The notes below the pieces were generated by a model. That model was not told the DNA's origin. It saw only the letters and a program-made list of their open reading frames with translations, and made no database searches. Source: JAICLK01 sp963810525 (GTDB taxonomy: Bacteria > Patescibacteriota > Saccharimonadia > Saccharimonadales > UBA4665). Taken from it: a stretch of 64,000 nucleotides of DNA. Below are positions 15,279 to 22,910 of the stretch, one piece after another. Made by a program: the position numbers and the translations under genes. Position 1 is the stretch's first letter. Each line of letters begins with the position of its first letter. The DNA is taken from positions 372,001 through 436,000 of the forward strand of contig CAWENB010000003.1 of assembly GCA_963810525.1 (NCBI GenBank). Direction: 5' to 3'.

Positions 15279-16904
15279 GTGAAAATATTAGGTATGAACT
15301 ACCTAATCGCACGAGTATCTGACCCAAAACAATTAGACGCACTTCCAGCACAAAGGCAAAAGCTCTTTGACTACGCCGAAAAACGACACTGGATTGTGAA
15401 GAAAGACTTTCTTTACACCGAGTTCGATGAAACAGCATTTAAAAACACAAGAAAGAAGTTTAATGAGAACGTAATGAAGCCGTTATTGGCTGCAAAAGAT
15501 TTATCAATCATAGTATTTGACAAGATTGACCGCTTTAGTAGAGACTCGTCGTCTGAAGAAAAAGCTACTCTGACCAAATTGTTCCGCGCCGGTAAAATTG
15601 AGCTACACTTTCCAAGCGATAACCTGTTTATACATAAAAACTCACCCGCAGCAGACTTATTTAGGTTGGATATTGGTGTTGCTCTCGCTGGTTACTACAG
15701 TTCTGCTATTCGCGACAATGTAAAACGTAGGATTGACCAAAAACTACACGATGGCGAGTGGCCCGGTAAGTCTCCAATAGGTTACATCAACTACGTTAAA
15801 GGAGAAGACTCTAAAGGCGAACCTATAAGGGATATAATGCCTGACCCTGAACGTTCTGAGCATATCCTAGAGGGCTTTAAGCTGCGTTCTAACGGTATGA
15901 GCTACGGTGCAATTGCTAAAGACCGTAAAGAGGCTGGCTTAGTCAGTAATACGAAGCTCCTTAAACCCATTACTAAGGGTCAATGGGAAGAAATGATAAA
16001 CAATCCGTTCTACTACGGCGAGATGAGATATGTCAATAAACTCTACCCTCACAAATATGAGCCAATTGTGCCAGTATGGTTATGGGAAAAGTGCCAGCAA
16101 GTTAAGAAAATGAGAAGTACAGCTCGAACTCAATACAATAACAAGCCGTTTCTATTTAGGAATCTTAAGTGTTCTAAGTGCGGTTTCTCCATTAGCTTTG
16201 ACGGACCTAAGAAAAACGGACAGGTTTATGGTAAATGTACTGAATATGGTGGTAAACACGGTGCTACATGGGTTGATGAGCGAGTTCTAATAAACCAAGT
16301 CATCGAACTACTTAAATCAATCCAAGTGCCGAAGAAGCTCTTACCTCAGCTTCAAGTTGAAGTGGAACGACGCTTTGATAACGAGCAAGAGTCATATAAG
16401 GATAATAAAGCACGTCTTCTGAATGAATTGATAGTACAAGATGATGAAGTAAAACGACTATTCAAAGAACGTAGTAAGTTCAATTTACGCCCCGAATTGT
16501 TCGAGGAGCTTGTCAAAGACACTGAAGTAAAACAGAAAGCAATTCTACAGGAATTAGAAGACCATGGTAACGGTAACAGAGCTTTTGTTATAGGCGCTCA
16601 GTACATTTTAGAGCTTGCTTCTAATGCAGTTGAACTATTTACAGATGAACGGACGAAACTAGAGCAAAAACGCTATCTACTAAACTTTATTGTTTCGACC
16701 ACTACTTTTGACGGTGAAAATCTAGTATTTAACCTTAAAGAGCCGTTCAAGGCTCTATTAAACAGCAAAAATAAAAATCTATGGCTCCCCCAAGTGGACG
16801 TACTTCGAACTTTTCAACCAGAAACTTTTCCGGTGGTTCCTAACAATTTTAGACCCAAGGCTTCTTATGGAGTATTAACTTATGTTCGGGATAGTCAAAC
16901 TTAA
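15279..16904 (+). CDS. Large serine recombinase; C-terminus exchanged by integration
   Basis: The N-terminal resolvase/invertase domain has LIARVSDPKQ with the nucleophile Ser14, and DKIDRFSRDSSS. A recombinase domain follows (SPIGYINYVKG, MINNPFYYGEMRY), then a zinc-ribbon segment (LKCSKCGFSI), and a Glu/Lys-rich coiled coil (about residues 345-420). Together these are typical of phage and island integrases. Translation may begin at GTG 15279 or at ATG 15294 (MNYLIARVS), the latter giving the usual short N-terminus. The att core lies at codons 502-504. Residues after NKNLWLP are encoded by host DNA; in the excised circle the frame would continue into the left arm and end after about 545 residues instead of 541. 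The host-encoded tail is a chance extension. Confidence 0.9.
   Translation: MKILGMNYLIARVSDPKQLDALPAQRQKLFDYAEKRHWIVKKDFLYTEFDETAFKNTRKKFNENVMKPLLAAKDLSIIVFDKIDRFSRDSSSEEKATLTKLFRAGKIELHFPSDNLFIHKNSPAADLFRLDIGVALAGYYSSAIRDNVKRRIDQKLHDGEWPGKSPIGYINYVKGEDSKGEPIRDIMPDPERSEHILEGFKLRSNGMSYGAIAKDRKEAGLVSNTKLLKPITKGQWEEMINNPFYYGEMRYVNKLYPHKYEPIVPVWLWEKCQQVKKMRSTARTQYNNKPFLFRNLKCSKCGFSISFDGPKKNGQVYGKCTEYGGKHGATWVDERVLINQVIELLKSIQVPKKLLPQLQVEVERRFDNEQESYKDNKARLLNELIVQDDEVKRLFKERSKFNLRPELFEELVKDTEVKQKAILQELEDHGNGNRAFVIGAQYILELASNAVELFTDERTKLEQKRYLLNFIVSTTTFDGENLVFNLKEPFKALLNSKNKNLWLPQVDVLRTFQPETFPVVPNNFRPKASYGVLTYVRDSQT
16653..16784 (+). repeat. 132-bp repeat, right end (recombinase codons)
   Basis: Identical, in inverted orientation, to 7859-7990. 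It contains the coding sequence immediately before the att core and forms the right end of the element. Confidence 0.9.
16783..16789. other. attR core of the element
   Basis: GGCTCCC at the right junction, identical to the left core. Removing the element joins ...AAAATTGG-C-TCCC from the left flank to ...CCAAGTGGACG from the right, which is the predicted empty attB between the 138-aa gene and the retropepsin gene. Confidence 0.75.
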
Positions 16905-17115
16905 TAGCGAAGTGGTCGAAAAGCCCTTTTTGCCCCGCCATACCGAACGCCCCATCACGCAAACCGATATCTCCTGGCATAATACACATATCGGCTCCAG
17001 AATCTACGAGTACTTCATAACGAATCGATCGATTTCCATGTTCAATCTGAATAGGAATAATGGGTCTGTATCGACTACCCATCTGTTTATACGGAAATAC
17101 TAAACCTCGACTCAT
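16849..17115 (-). CDS. Retropepsin-like aspartyl protease domain, shortened
   Basis: An 88-residue protein with PIIPIQIEHGNRSIRYEVLVDSGADMCIMP, in which DSGAD is the aspartyl-protease active-site motif (D-S/T-G-A), and a C-terminal GLFDHFAIKFDYPEHKLIL block typical of bacterial retropepsin-like proteins. Those relatives usually have 120-140 residues, with a flap and a central beta region between the two blocks; here about 40 residues are missing after DIGL. The active site is kept, so this may be a minimal dimer-forming version or a decayed copy. The start overlaps the DUF5678 gene stop by 4 nt. Confidence 0.65.
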   Translation of the reverse strand: MSRGLVFPYKQMGSRYRPIIPIQIEHGNRSIRYEVLVDSGADMCIMPGDIGLRDGAFGMAGQKGLFDHFAIKFDYPEHKLILHKKPWV

Positions 17116-17309
17116 AGTGAGCCTATGTAGGTAACGTCCTTTTCCGGTATTATTGCAATTACGGGTTTATCAAATCCCTTATCAAGTGCCTTTCGAAGCA
17201 CCTCGGGTAATTTACTGCCCGAAGATATAACTGTAGTCTCATCATCCTTAAGAGCCACCCATTGCCCTTTATACTTCTCAAATAATGATGTCCAGTTCTT
17301 TACGGCCAT
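17112..17309 (-). CDS. DUF5678-type small protein
   Basis: A 65-residue protein with WVALKDDETTVISSGSKLPEV, then ALDKGFDKPVIAIIPEKDV, the conserved pattern of DUF5678 proteins. These are typically encoded directly upstream of retropepsin-like proteases, as here. AGAGGAG lies 6 nt before the ATG and a TATAAT -10 box at 17331-17326. The pair probably acts together as regulator or substrate and protease; the biochemical role is not established. Confidence 0.75.
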   Translation of the reverse strand: MAVKNWTSLFEKYKGQWVALKDDETTVISSGSKLPEVLRKALDKGFDKPVIAIIPEKDVTYIGSL

Positions 17310-17424
17310 AGTTTCTCCTCTTTCAATTATACACCGGCAGATAAAGATATGCTGGCTACTAATGAAACGAGGAGAGTTCGAAAATCATCCGTTGCCTCAC
17401 CACTACATAAATGACAGGGCTGTC

Positions 17425-18273
17425 CTAAAAATCACATGTTGCAGGGCCATTAGGCAAATTGAGGTCGCAATTTTCGGCGGTTAGCTCATAGTTGTAGGGG
17501 AAGCTCTGACTGGGGTTTGATGAGTCGGCAGCCGATATAAGTATCCATTGCCCATTACCTGAGCTTTCCAGACCACTGATTACATTAGGGAATAATTGGT
17601 CCAAGTTGATGGATATTGTTGAAGCCGTTGAATTAATAATTGTTGACCCTTCGCAAGTGCTGCCGCTAACGCCTCCGTAAATTTGGCTACATACTTGGTG
17701 TTCGGCAAACCAGGATATTACCCAGCCGGCCATGGTTCCATTTGCCGTGGCGTTGAGAATTGGCGTATATCCATCACTTTCGTTCGTAAACAGCGCAGAC
17801 GTGGCGGGCTTGCTGGATGTACCCCCGTTCCTGGTTGTTTGCGAAGGGCTACTACCGCCGTTGCTGCCATCATCAGTTGTAGAAGACTCCGACTTAGATG
17901 TGCTTCCTGTGTTCATGCCAGAAGGTTGTCCTGAAGCTGACGTGTGCGGTGTGGGATTAGAGTTCGTGGCAGCGGGGCTGACACTTATGTTTGTTGCGCC
18001 GTCCTGGCCAGAACTCTTCGCACTACTAGATGCGTTGACACCAACCTTATCCTCGATACTCGTGCCCCGACTTGTGGTCTTTGATTGGTGCGGTGAAATG
18101 TAGCTATTGCCAGAACCTCGGTTGTTTGTGAGGCTGCCATGGATTGACGTGGTGATGCCCACCCCAACTAGTAGTATCATTGCCACAACAAAAGAGAGCA
18201 CTGAATGTGGAGTGTGAAATATACTCAAGGGTAGACTGCCGAGCCTCCGAATAGTTGCTTTTATAGATTCCAT
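17425..18273 (-). CDS. Membrane-anchored Ser/Thr-rich surface protein
   Basis: A 282-residue protein with a short cytoplasmic N-terminus, one membrane helix (SVLSFVVAMILLVGVGIT, about residues 24-42), a roughly 120-residue Ser/Thr/Asn/Gly-rich linker that is probably disordered and glycosylatable, and a C-terminal globular domain of about 110 residues with four cysteines (HQVCSQ, STCEG, ENCDL, ATCDF) in a pattern that suggests two disulfides. No family is recognised. The layout suits a stalked extracytoplasmic protein. Confidence 0.65.
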   Translation of the reverse strand: MESIKATIRRLGSLPLSIFHTPHSVLSFVVAMILLVGVGITTSIHGSLTNNRGSGNSYISPHQSKTTSRGTSIEDKVGVNASSSAKSSGQDGATNISVSPAATNSNPTPHTSASGQPSGMNTGSTSKSESSTTDDGSNGGSSPSQTTRNGGTSSKPATSALFTNESDGYTPILNATANGTMAGWVISWFAEHQVCSQIYGGVSGSTCEGSTIINSTASTISINLDQLFPNVISGLESSGNGQWILISAADSSNPSQSFPYNYELTAENCDLNLPNGPATCDF

Positions 18274-18537
18274 GGCGCCATTTGTTACATATTATTACAT
18301 AATTGTGTTTGTAGTAGGGTTTAGACATTCGGTTGTGAGGATATTTTAACGTCCCCGCAGCCTGTAATGCAACAAAAAAGAACTCCAATTAGCAGAGGTC
18401 AAATTGCTTATGGCTCCCCTTAGTGACTATACCTCGCAACTTTGTCGTAGATATCGCCGCTTACAGTAAACGCCGTAATGTGCTTCACTTAAAATAATGG
18501 GCGGCAAAGCCAGCGAAGCCAAAATTATGTCACTAAG

Positions 18538-19428
18538 GCGAATGCTTATTCCTCTTGCTAAGTTCATTTGCAGTTTCGCCGGCTCAAATATGAACGTAAT
18601 GCAAATGACATTAGCCAAGATCTGCATACTACAGTCACTGGCGTTCAACTTACCATTACACTTTTTCTGCTTGTTATGGCGGCTCTCATGATTCCTATGG
18701 GGAAATTAACTGACCGAATAGGTCGTAAGCGTTGCTTTTACTATCGGACTCATCATTTATGGTATAGGTGCCGTTCTTAGTCCATTAGCTCCCGGGCTAG
18801 GCTTCCTTATCATTGGCAACTCGATCCTTGAAGGTGTCGGTACGGCACTTTTAATTCCGCCGGTCTACATTCTTACAACCTTGCTCTTTGTTGACGTAAA
18901 AGCGCGTGCCGGCGCTGCCGCCATTAGCTGGCGAGCCGCATTTATTTTCCAGGCACTCATTATTGTCTTGATAGTCCTATTGAGCCGCCGGGTTGTTGAC
19001 CCTATTCCAGCTGATCCAAAACGCCCTTTTGATACAAAAGATGCTATTTTATCTGCAGTTGGCCTCGTATCCATTGAATTTTGGCTATAGACAAAAAACC
19101 TACGTTGACCGTCATACTACTTCCTGTCGGTGTGCTTATATTAGTTGGTTTCTTTATTTGGATACGAAATCGCGAACACGTGAAAAAAGAAGCGCTCCTT
19201 TCAACAGCCCTTTTCCGCAATCGCACATCAAACTTGGCCTTGGCAACGCAGAACGTTCAATGGCTGATTCTAATGGGCGTTTCTTTTGTGGTCTCGGCGT
19301 ACCTTCAAGCCGTATGTCACTACAATGCGATAGGTACCGGAGTAATATTTACGGCTGCTACGCTAGGCATCCTCATTCCCTCATTGGCTGCCGGCCGTTT
19401 AGTGAAACGATCGCGCAACGCAGTTTGA
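18538..19428 (+). pseudogene. Degraded MFS drug-efflux transporter (14-TM DHA2 type)
   Basis: Pieces of one transporter lie in order in different frames. Near 18600-18740 is NDISQDLHTTVTGVQLTITLF, then MGKLTDRIGRKR, the motif A loop of MFS proteins. About 18736-18910 reads TIGLIIYGIGAVLSPLAPG to VDVKARA, and about 18911-19090 reads GAAAISWRAAFIFQAL and onward to a stop. Then 19081-19428 resumes at IDKKPTLTVIL and ends at RLVKRSRNAV. There are at least three frameshifts, a stop, an internal deletion of roughly 40 residues before SWRAAF, and loss of the C-terminal helices. It cannot make a functional pump. Confidence 0.75.
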
Positions 19429-19481
19429 GCTGATGACGAAGCGATGTGTAACGAGGAGAGAGCATCTGAGCAAGCTTTGTA

Positions 19482-19871
19482 CTATCTAATAGTGTGTATG
19501 CCTAAGAATTTCCCGTACATACTAGCAAACTTCTTATCGAATGTAATTAGCGAAGAGCATGCATGACGCTTCGCACAAGCTGTCTGTAAAGCGTCTTCGA
19601 AGTCGCCTTGATCGTTGGCTGCCGCCCATGCGTAATCCTTTTGATTCATGTCAAGTATCTTAAAGCCGTTCATAAAGTCATGCGCTGTCTTCTTTTCGAA
19701 TCGTTCTGACTCTACAAAATAAAGCAAGGTTGAGGCGGATAATATTGATGCGCAGACTATGTCCTCGTCGGATAATGCCAAGATAGCTTTCCTGGCTAAG
19801 TCTTGATCCGAACGTTCAAATAGTAGCTCCATGAGCACATTAGTGTCTATGAAGACAAGCTTACGCGCCAT
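19482..19871 (-). CDS. PIN-domain toxin (VapC-like)
   Basis: A 129-residue PIN domain: VFIDTNVLMELLFERS with the first acidic metal ligand, a central Glu in YFVESERFE, then DFEDALQTACAKRHACSSLITFD, which supplies the later Asp residues. PIN toxins cleave RNA, often tRNA or rRNA, with Mg2+. Its start overlaps the upstream antitoxin by 11 nt on the same strand, the standard toxin-antitoxin order. Confidence 0.85.
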   Translation of the reverse strand: MARKLVFIDTNVLMELLFERSDQDLARKAILALSDEDIVCASILSASTLLYFVESERFEKKTAHDFMNGFKILDMNQKDYAWAAANDQGDFEDALQTACAKRHACSSLITFDKKFASMYGKFLGIHTIR

Positions 19872-20133
19872 GTCGTTTATTCAGAAGACGATCACGTAGT
19901 TGTTTGTACGGCAGGTCGTAGAGTTCCCCTCTTGCGGGCAGTGTATAGCGTAACGAATTCATTACCGCTGCTCGGCTGCCTGGTTCGGCTTCTTCTATAC
20001 TCGTCGTAGATATTGGCACAAGTTTGATAAGTGGTTTGCGGTGGAACGTTACTTCGTATTCGTGGCCGTTAGCGACATCTTTAACTATGGAAGCATGGTT
20101 GCGTTGAAACTCTTTTGCGGTTATCGTTTTCAT
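19861..20133 (-). CDS. Phd/YefM-type antitoxin
   Basis: A 90-residue protein with ITAKEFQRNHASIVKDVANG and VTFHRKPLIKLVPI, the DNA-binding N-terminal domain of Phd/YefM antitoxins; the remaining C-terminal half would wrap the toxin. The operator-like sequence directly upstream supports autoregulation by the toxin-antitoxin complex. Confidence 0.85.
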   Translation of the reverse strand: MKTITAKEFQRNHASIVKDVANGHEYEVTFHRKPLIKLVPISTTSIEEAEPGSRAAVMNSLRYTLPARGELYDLPYKQLRDRLLNKRHGA

Positions 20134-20149
20134 ACTTCAATGTTAGTAC

Positions 20150-20169
20150 TTTGATATATAAAAATCAAA
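20150..20169 (-). promoter_or_regulatory. Toxin-antitoxin promoter/operator
   Basis: TTTGAT (20150-20155) and ATCAAA (20164-20169) form an inverted repeat around an AT-rich centre that reads TATATATC on the minus strand, about 20 nt before the antitoxin start. The -10 would lie inside the operator. Confidence 0.5.
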
Positions 20170-20275
20170 CTTTCATATATTGAGCTGCGGCGCAACTATC
20201 AGGCTTAATAGCTCTACACTAAAGCTACCGGCCGTTTTTTGGAGGTTTTCCCTTGGTTTTTGGCAGAGTAAGAGC

Positions 20276-20441
20276 ATGGGCTCACGAACCAAATACGTTC
20301 TCGAAAACAAGCTAGATATTACTGATCCGGACGACCTTAAGACTGCCGAGCAAGAAATAGTTACCACTACAGTAGAAAAATGGTAACGTCAAAGAATCTT
20401 ACGGACTGCTTGATGAAGCAGGCGTAGTTATAGGCGGTTAA
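20276..20441 (+). pseudogene. Possible N-terminal fragment of a Fic-type protein
   Basis: ATG 20276 starts GSRTKYVLENKLDITDPDDL, then KTAEQEIV, resembling the first 30 residues of Fic/cell-filamentation proteins (the ...L-x-ITDPxELxxxE... pattern). The frame stops at 20386 after EKW; a shifted frame continues as VKESYGLLDEAGVVIGG to TAA at 20441. No Fic catalytic motif follows, so this is a remnant if it was ever a gene. Confidence 0.3.
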
Positions 20442-20499
20442 AGCTCGGCGTGTTTTATCGCGCCCGTAACCTTGCGCAGCCATACGTGTCGAGATGGAT

Positions 20500-21990
20500 T
20501 TACGGTATACGCTTGATTATCTGTACGACATCGCCGGATATCGCATCCCAGTGCCGCACTTTCTTGAAGCCAAATTGTTTGTATCGAGCAAGCGGGTGTT
20601 CGTCCACCGTTGGCGCGATCGTATCCCACGATACGACGTCGTAACGTTCGTTAGCCTCTACGAGTAACCGCTTCAATAGCCGGTCTGCAACAGATCTGTC
20701 TGACATATTAGGTTCCACGAAGAGCTCGCCCTCGACTAAGTGGTTGCCGTCCCACCATGGCTGGACCGCAGCAACGACGGCGCCGATGGCCTTACCCTGC
20801 CGTCCGGCGACAAAGAATAGATCTGGCTGCCGCCGGTAAAAATGCGAGATCAACCTATGGGCCGATTCTTTTGTCCAGGTTTCCCGCAGTTCGCCGAGGT
20901 TGTTATACACCGCCAAGTAAAGTTCGGCGATCGGGCGGATATCCCGCTCGGTTGCCGGACGTATCTGCACGCCTGTTTCCTGAGGTTGCCCGGCCTTGAA
21001 CTGTACGGACTTGGCCGAATATATCGACCGGCAGGGAATCAGTCGGGATATGTAGGCCGCGATTCCGGCGTTCTCGGCGCCGCCGAGCAGGATGGAGTCA
21101 AACTTCTGATCGTATATATGGCGGAAGAAGGCCAGATCCATCCACTCCGTTATGCCAGCTACATCTTTCGTCGTGATCCCCCCGTATAGCCCGATACTGT
21201 CTGCGGTCAAACGTTCGGCCATATAGAGCCCGCGCACCCGCGTATCGTCGGCAAATACGGTGGTAAGATATCTGCCTTCCGTATCGGTGTGGCCGTAGAG
21301 ATATCTCAGTATCTGAATATAGTTCAGATACTTTTCTTTGTCGCGGGCTAAAAACGTTTCCAGTTTTCGTAACGAAATTTGCCTTATGTCATGTACTGCC
21401 TTGATTGCGCTACCAGTGCGATCGAAAGACCGGGCTCTACGTTGCAACTTATGGAGCACGGGATTGACCCGTCCCGATGGCTGGAAGTACTTCCTCAGAT
21501 CTAAGTACGTCTCAGGACACGTGTCATCTTCAAGCGGTAACGTCTCCAGGGTACTGACGGTAGTCCGGGGGTAGAGTTCAGGGTCGTATTTTTTTATGAT
21601 GATCGGCTGGTCCGTAGCCGAAGCCAGCTGCCCGCAGAGCGATTGCAGGGCCGTGCCGCCAGTCGAGTCGGATACGGGCAGTACATATACGTAACCATGG
21701 CGGAAGCCGATGGTTGTGAGTAGACCGTCTCCAACGTATGCATACCCTAACGCTCCGTCAGGCAAATGACTGGCCCGCAGCGCATAGAGCCAACTCGAGG
21801 CATACCTGCGTCCGCCGGGTTGCAAAGACCTTCTGAAACGCAGCTCGTCCAATAATGAGAGACGCGCTACGCCCGCGACGCCTTGGATGGCACGTTCAAT
21901 AGCTTTATACGAACTACTTGCGGTGTCGTTGGGTGGTGCATGTGGACTCATCAGTGCTATAAATAGACCTTCGCCCACCTTAATTCTCAT
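20500..21990 (-). CDS. Two-domain protein with C-terminal GNAT acetyltransferase
   Basis: A 496-residue protein. The first 330 residues contain GLYGGITTKDVAGITEWMDL and FFRHIYDQKFDSILLGGAEN, resembling the acyl-transferase fold of DUF2156/aminoacyl-transfer proteins. The last 150 residues, beginning VQIRPATERDIRPIAELYLAVY, form a GNAT N-acetyltransferase with an acetyl-CoA loop region (VEGELFVEPNMSDRSVADRLL) and a final YKQFGFKKVRHW block. Such proteins transfer acyl or aminoacyl groups to small molecules or envelope components; the substrate is unknown. An alternative start is ATG 21951 (MSPHAPP), which has a TTTATA box 6 nt upstream. Confidence 0.65.
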   Translation of the reverse strand: MRIKVGEGLFIALMSPHAPPNDTASSSYKAIERAIQGVAGVARLSLLDELRFRRSLQPGGRRYASSWLYALRASHLPDGALGYAYVGDGLLTTIGFRHGYVYVLPVSDSTGGTALQSLCGQLASATDQPIIIKKYDPELYPRTTVSTLETLPLEDDTCPETYLDLRKYFQPSGRVNPVLHKLQRRARSFDRTGSAIKAVHDIRQISLRKLETFLARDKEKYLNYIQILRYLYGHTDTEGRYLTTVFADDTRVRGLYMAERLTADSIGLYGGITTKDVAGITEWMDLAFFRHIYDQKFDSILLGGAENAGIAAYISRLIPCRSIYSAKSVQFKAGQPQETGVQIRPATERDIRPIAELYLAVYNNLGELRETWTKESAHRLISHFYRRQPDLFFVAGRQGKAIGAVVAAVQPWWDGNHLVEGELFVEPNMSDRSVADRLLKRLLVEANERYDVVSWDTIAPTVDEHPLARYKQFGFKKVRHWDAISGDVVQIIKRIP

Positions 21991-22337
21991 GACATAGTAG
22001 CCGATAGGCTCGTTACTGACAATATGCTCCGCCAGCGTCAGGCATAGTTAGGACAGACCGAAGCCACGACCGGGGACCAGCGATTATTGAGGTGGCAGCC
22101 GTACCGGCCGGACCGGTAAGCAATGATGCAAGATAGCGGGTCGGCCTCGACAGAGACTCCGTCCCCGTCCGTTAGCTGCCTGAAAGTATCATGCCATCGT
22201 AGCAATCCTCACAATTATATTCGTTAAAGAGTAGTACATAGTACAGCATACGTTCGTCAAGCTGATGGTATAATAAGCATCGTTGGAGCGGTACAACTTT
22301 GGCACGCTCCATAAGCCGAGATAGGTTTATACAGATT
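21991..22337. other. Intergenic region with a -10-like box
   Basis: No gene can be supported. A TTG-initiated extension of the next gene to 22299 looks non-coding. TATAAT at 22269-22274 could start transcription of the Gmad2 gene with a leader of about 55 nt; a TATACA also lies just before its ATG. Confidence 0.4.
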
Positions 22338-22910
22338 ATGACGAATCAACAATACAAAAAAAGGTCGAATAAAAAAGCCCTCCTGCTTGCATTACTGGTA
22401 CTCGTCTTACTGATTGGGGGCGCCGCCTACTGGCGACTGAAGATTTATGAACCGGCCGATAAGGTTATCACGACCGCCGGCAATGTCCCGAAACCCGCCA
22501 CTTCTAACAGCTCCGCAGGCACGCCGGCGCCGGCTAAAAACCCGGCCGGCAACGGTCAGCGGAATATTAGCGGCGGCACCGACACGAACGGCCAATCGAC
22601 CGCCACCACCAATTCCAGCCAATGGATAGTATCCAAGTCCGGAAATATTACGGTACAGGAGCCGATCGCCAACGCCACCATTAAAAGCGGGAGTATGCTG
22701 ATCGGCCTGGCGAAAGTCAGCCAGGTCAACTTCCGACTGGTGGATAATACCGCGGGAGTTATTTCAGAGGGCACGCTCAACGTGGTTGACGGCAAGTTTT
22801 CCGGCGCGCTCAACTTCACCCCGCATTCATCAGGGGGGCGGCTCGATGTCTTCAGCACCGATGCGAACGGCGTGGAAATTAACGAGATACAGATCGCGGT
22901 AAAGTTTTAG
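22338..22910 (+). CDS. Membrane-anchored protein with Gmad2-type Ig-like domain
   Basis: A 190-residue protein (ATG at 22338, MTNQQYKKR). A Lys-rich N-terminus precedes one membrane helix (ALLLALLVLVLLIGGAAYW), a Pro/Ala/Ser/Thr/Asn-rich linker of about 60 residues, and a C-terminal beta-sandwich beginning ITVQEPIANATIKSG and ending IQIAVKF. Domains of this pattern (Gmad2) occur in Gram-positive surface and germination proteins. The stop codon is immediately followed by the ATG of the secreted lectin protein, so the two are probably expressed and act together at the cell surface. Confidence 0.7.
   Translation: MTNQQYKKRSNKKALLLALLVLVLLIGGAAYWRLKIYEPADKVITTAGNVPKPATSNSSAGTPAPAKNPAGNGQRNISGGTDTNGQSTATTNSSQWIVSKSGNITVQEPIANATIKSGSMLIGLAKVSQVNFRLVDNTAGVISEGTLNVVDGKFSGALNFTPHSSGGRLDVFSTDANGVEINEIQIAVKF

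Larger units (their letters stand above)
6261..16784. mobile_element. Integrated serine-recombinase element (about 10.5 kb)
   Basis: The element is markedly AT-richer than both flanks and ends at two copies of GGCTCCC (6258-6264 and 16783-16789). It encodes a HEPN-motif protein, a replication initiator, an HNH protein, a terminase-small-like protein, GntR-ABC and PadR operons and the recombinase. Joining its right end to its left end restores one uninterrupted recombinase frame across the junction, which defines both ends precisely. No capsid, tail, relaxase or conjugation genes are present, so it resembles a phage satellite or an integrative plasmid rather than a prophage or ICE. Confidence 0.85.

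Noticed and set aside
20276..20441. Short protein ending in Gly-Gly as a possible Pup-like modifier
   Set aside because: The Gly-Gly end is in a shifted frame, the N-terminus resembles Fic proteins, and the Glu/Gln that follows Gly-Gly in Pup is missing.
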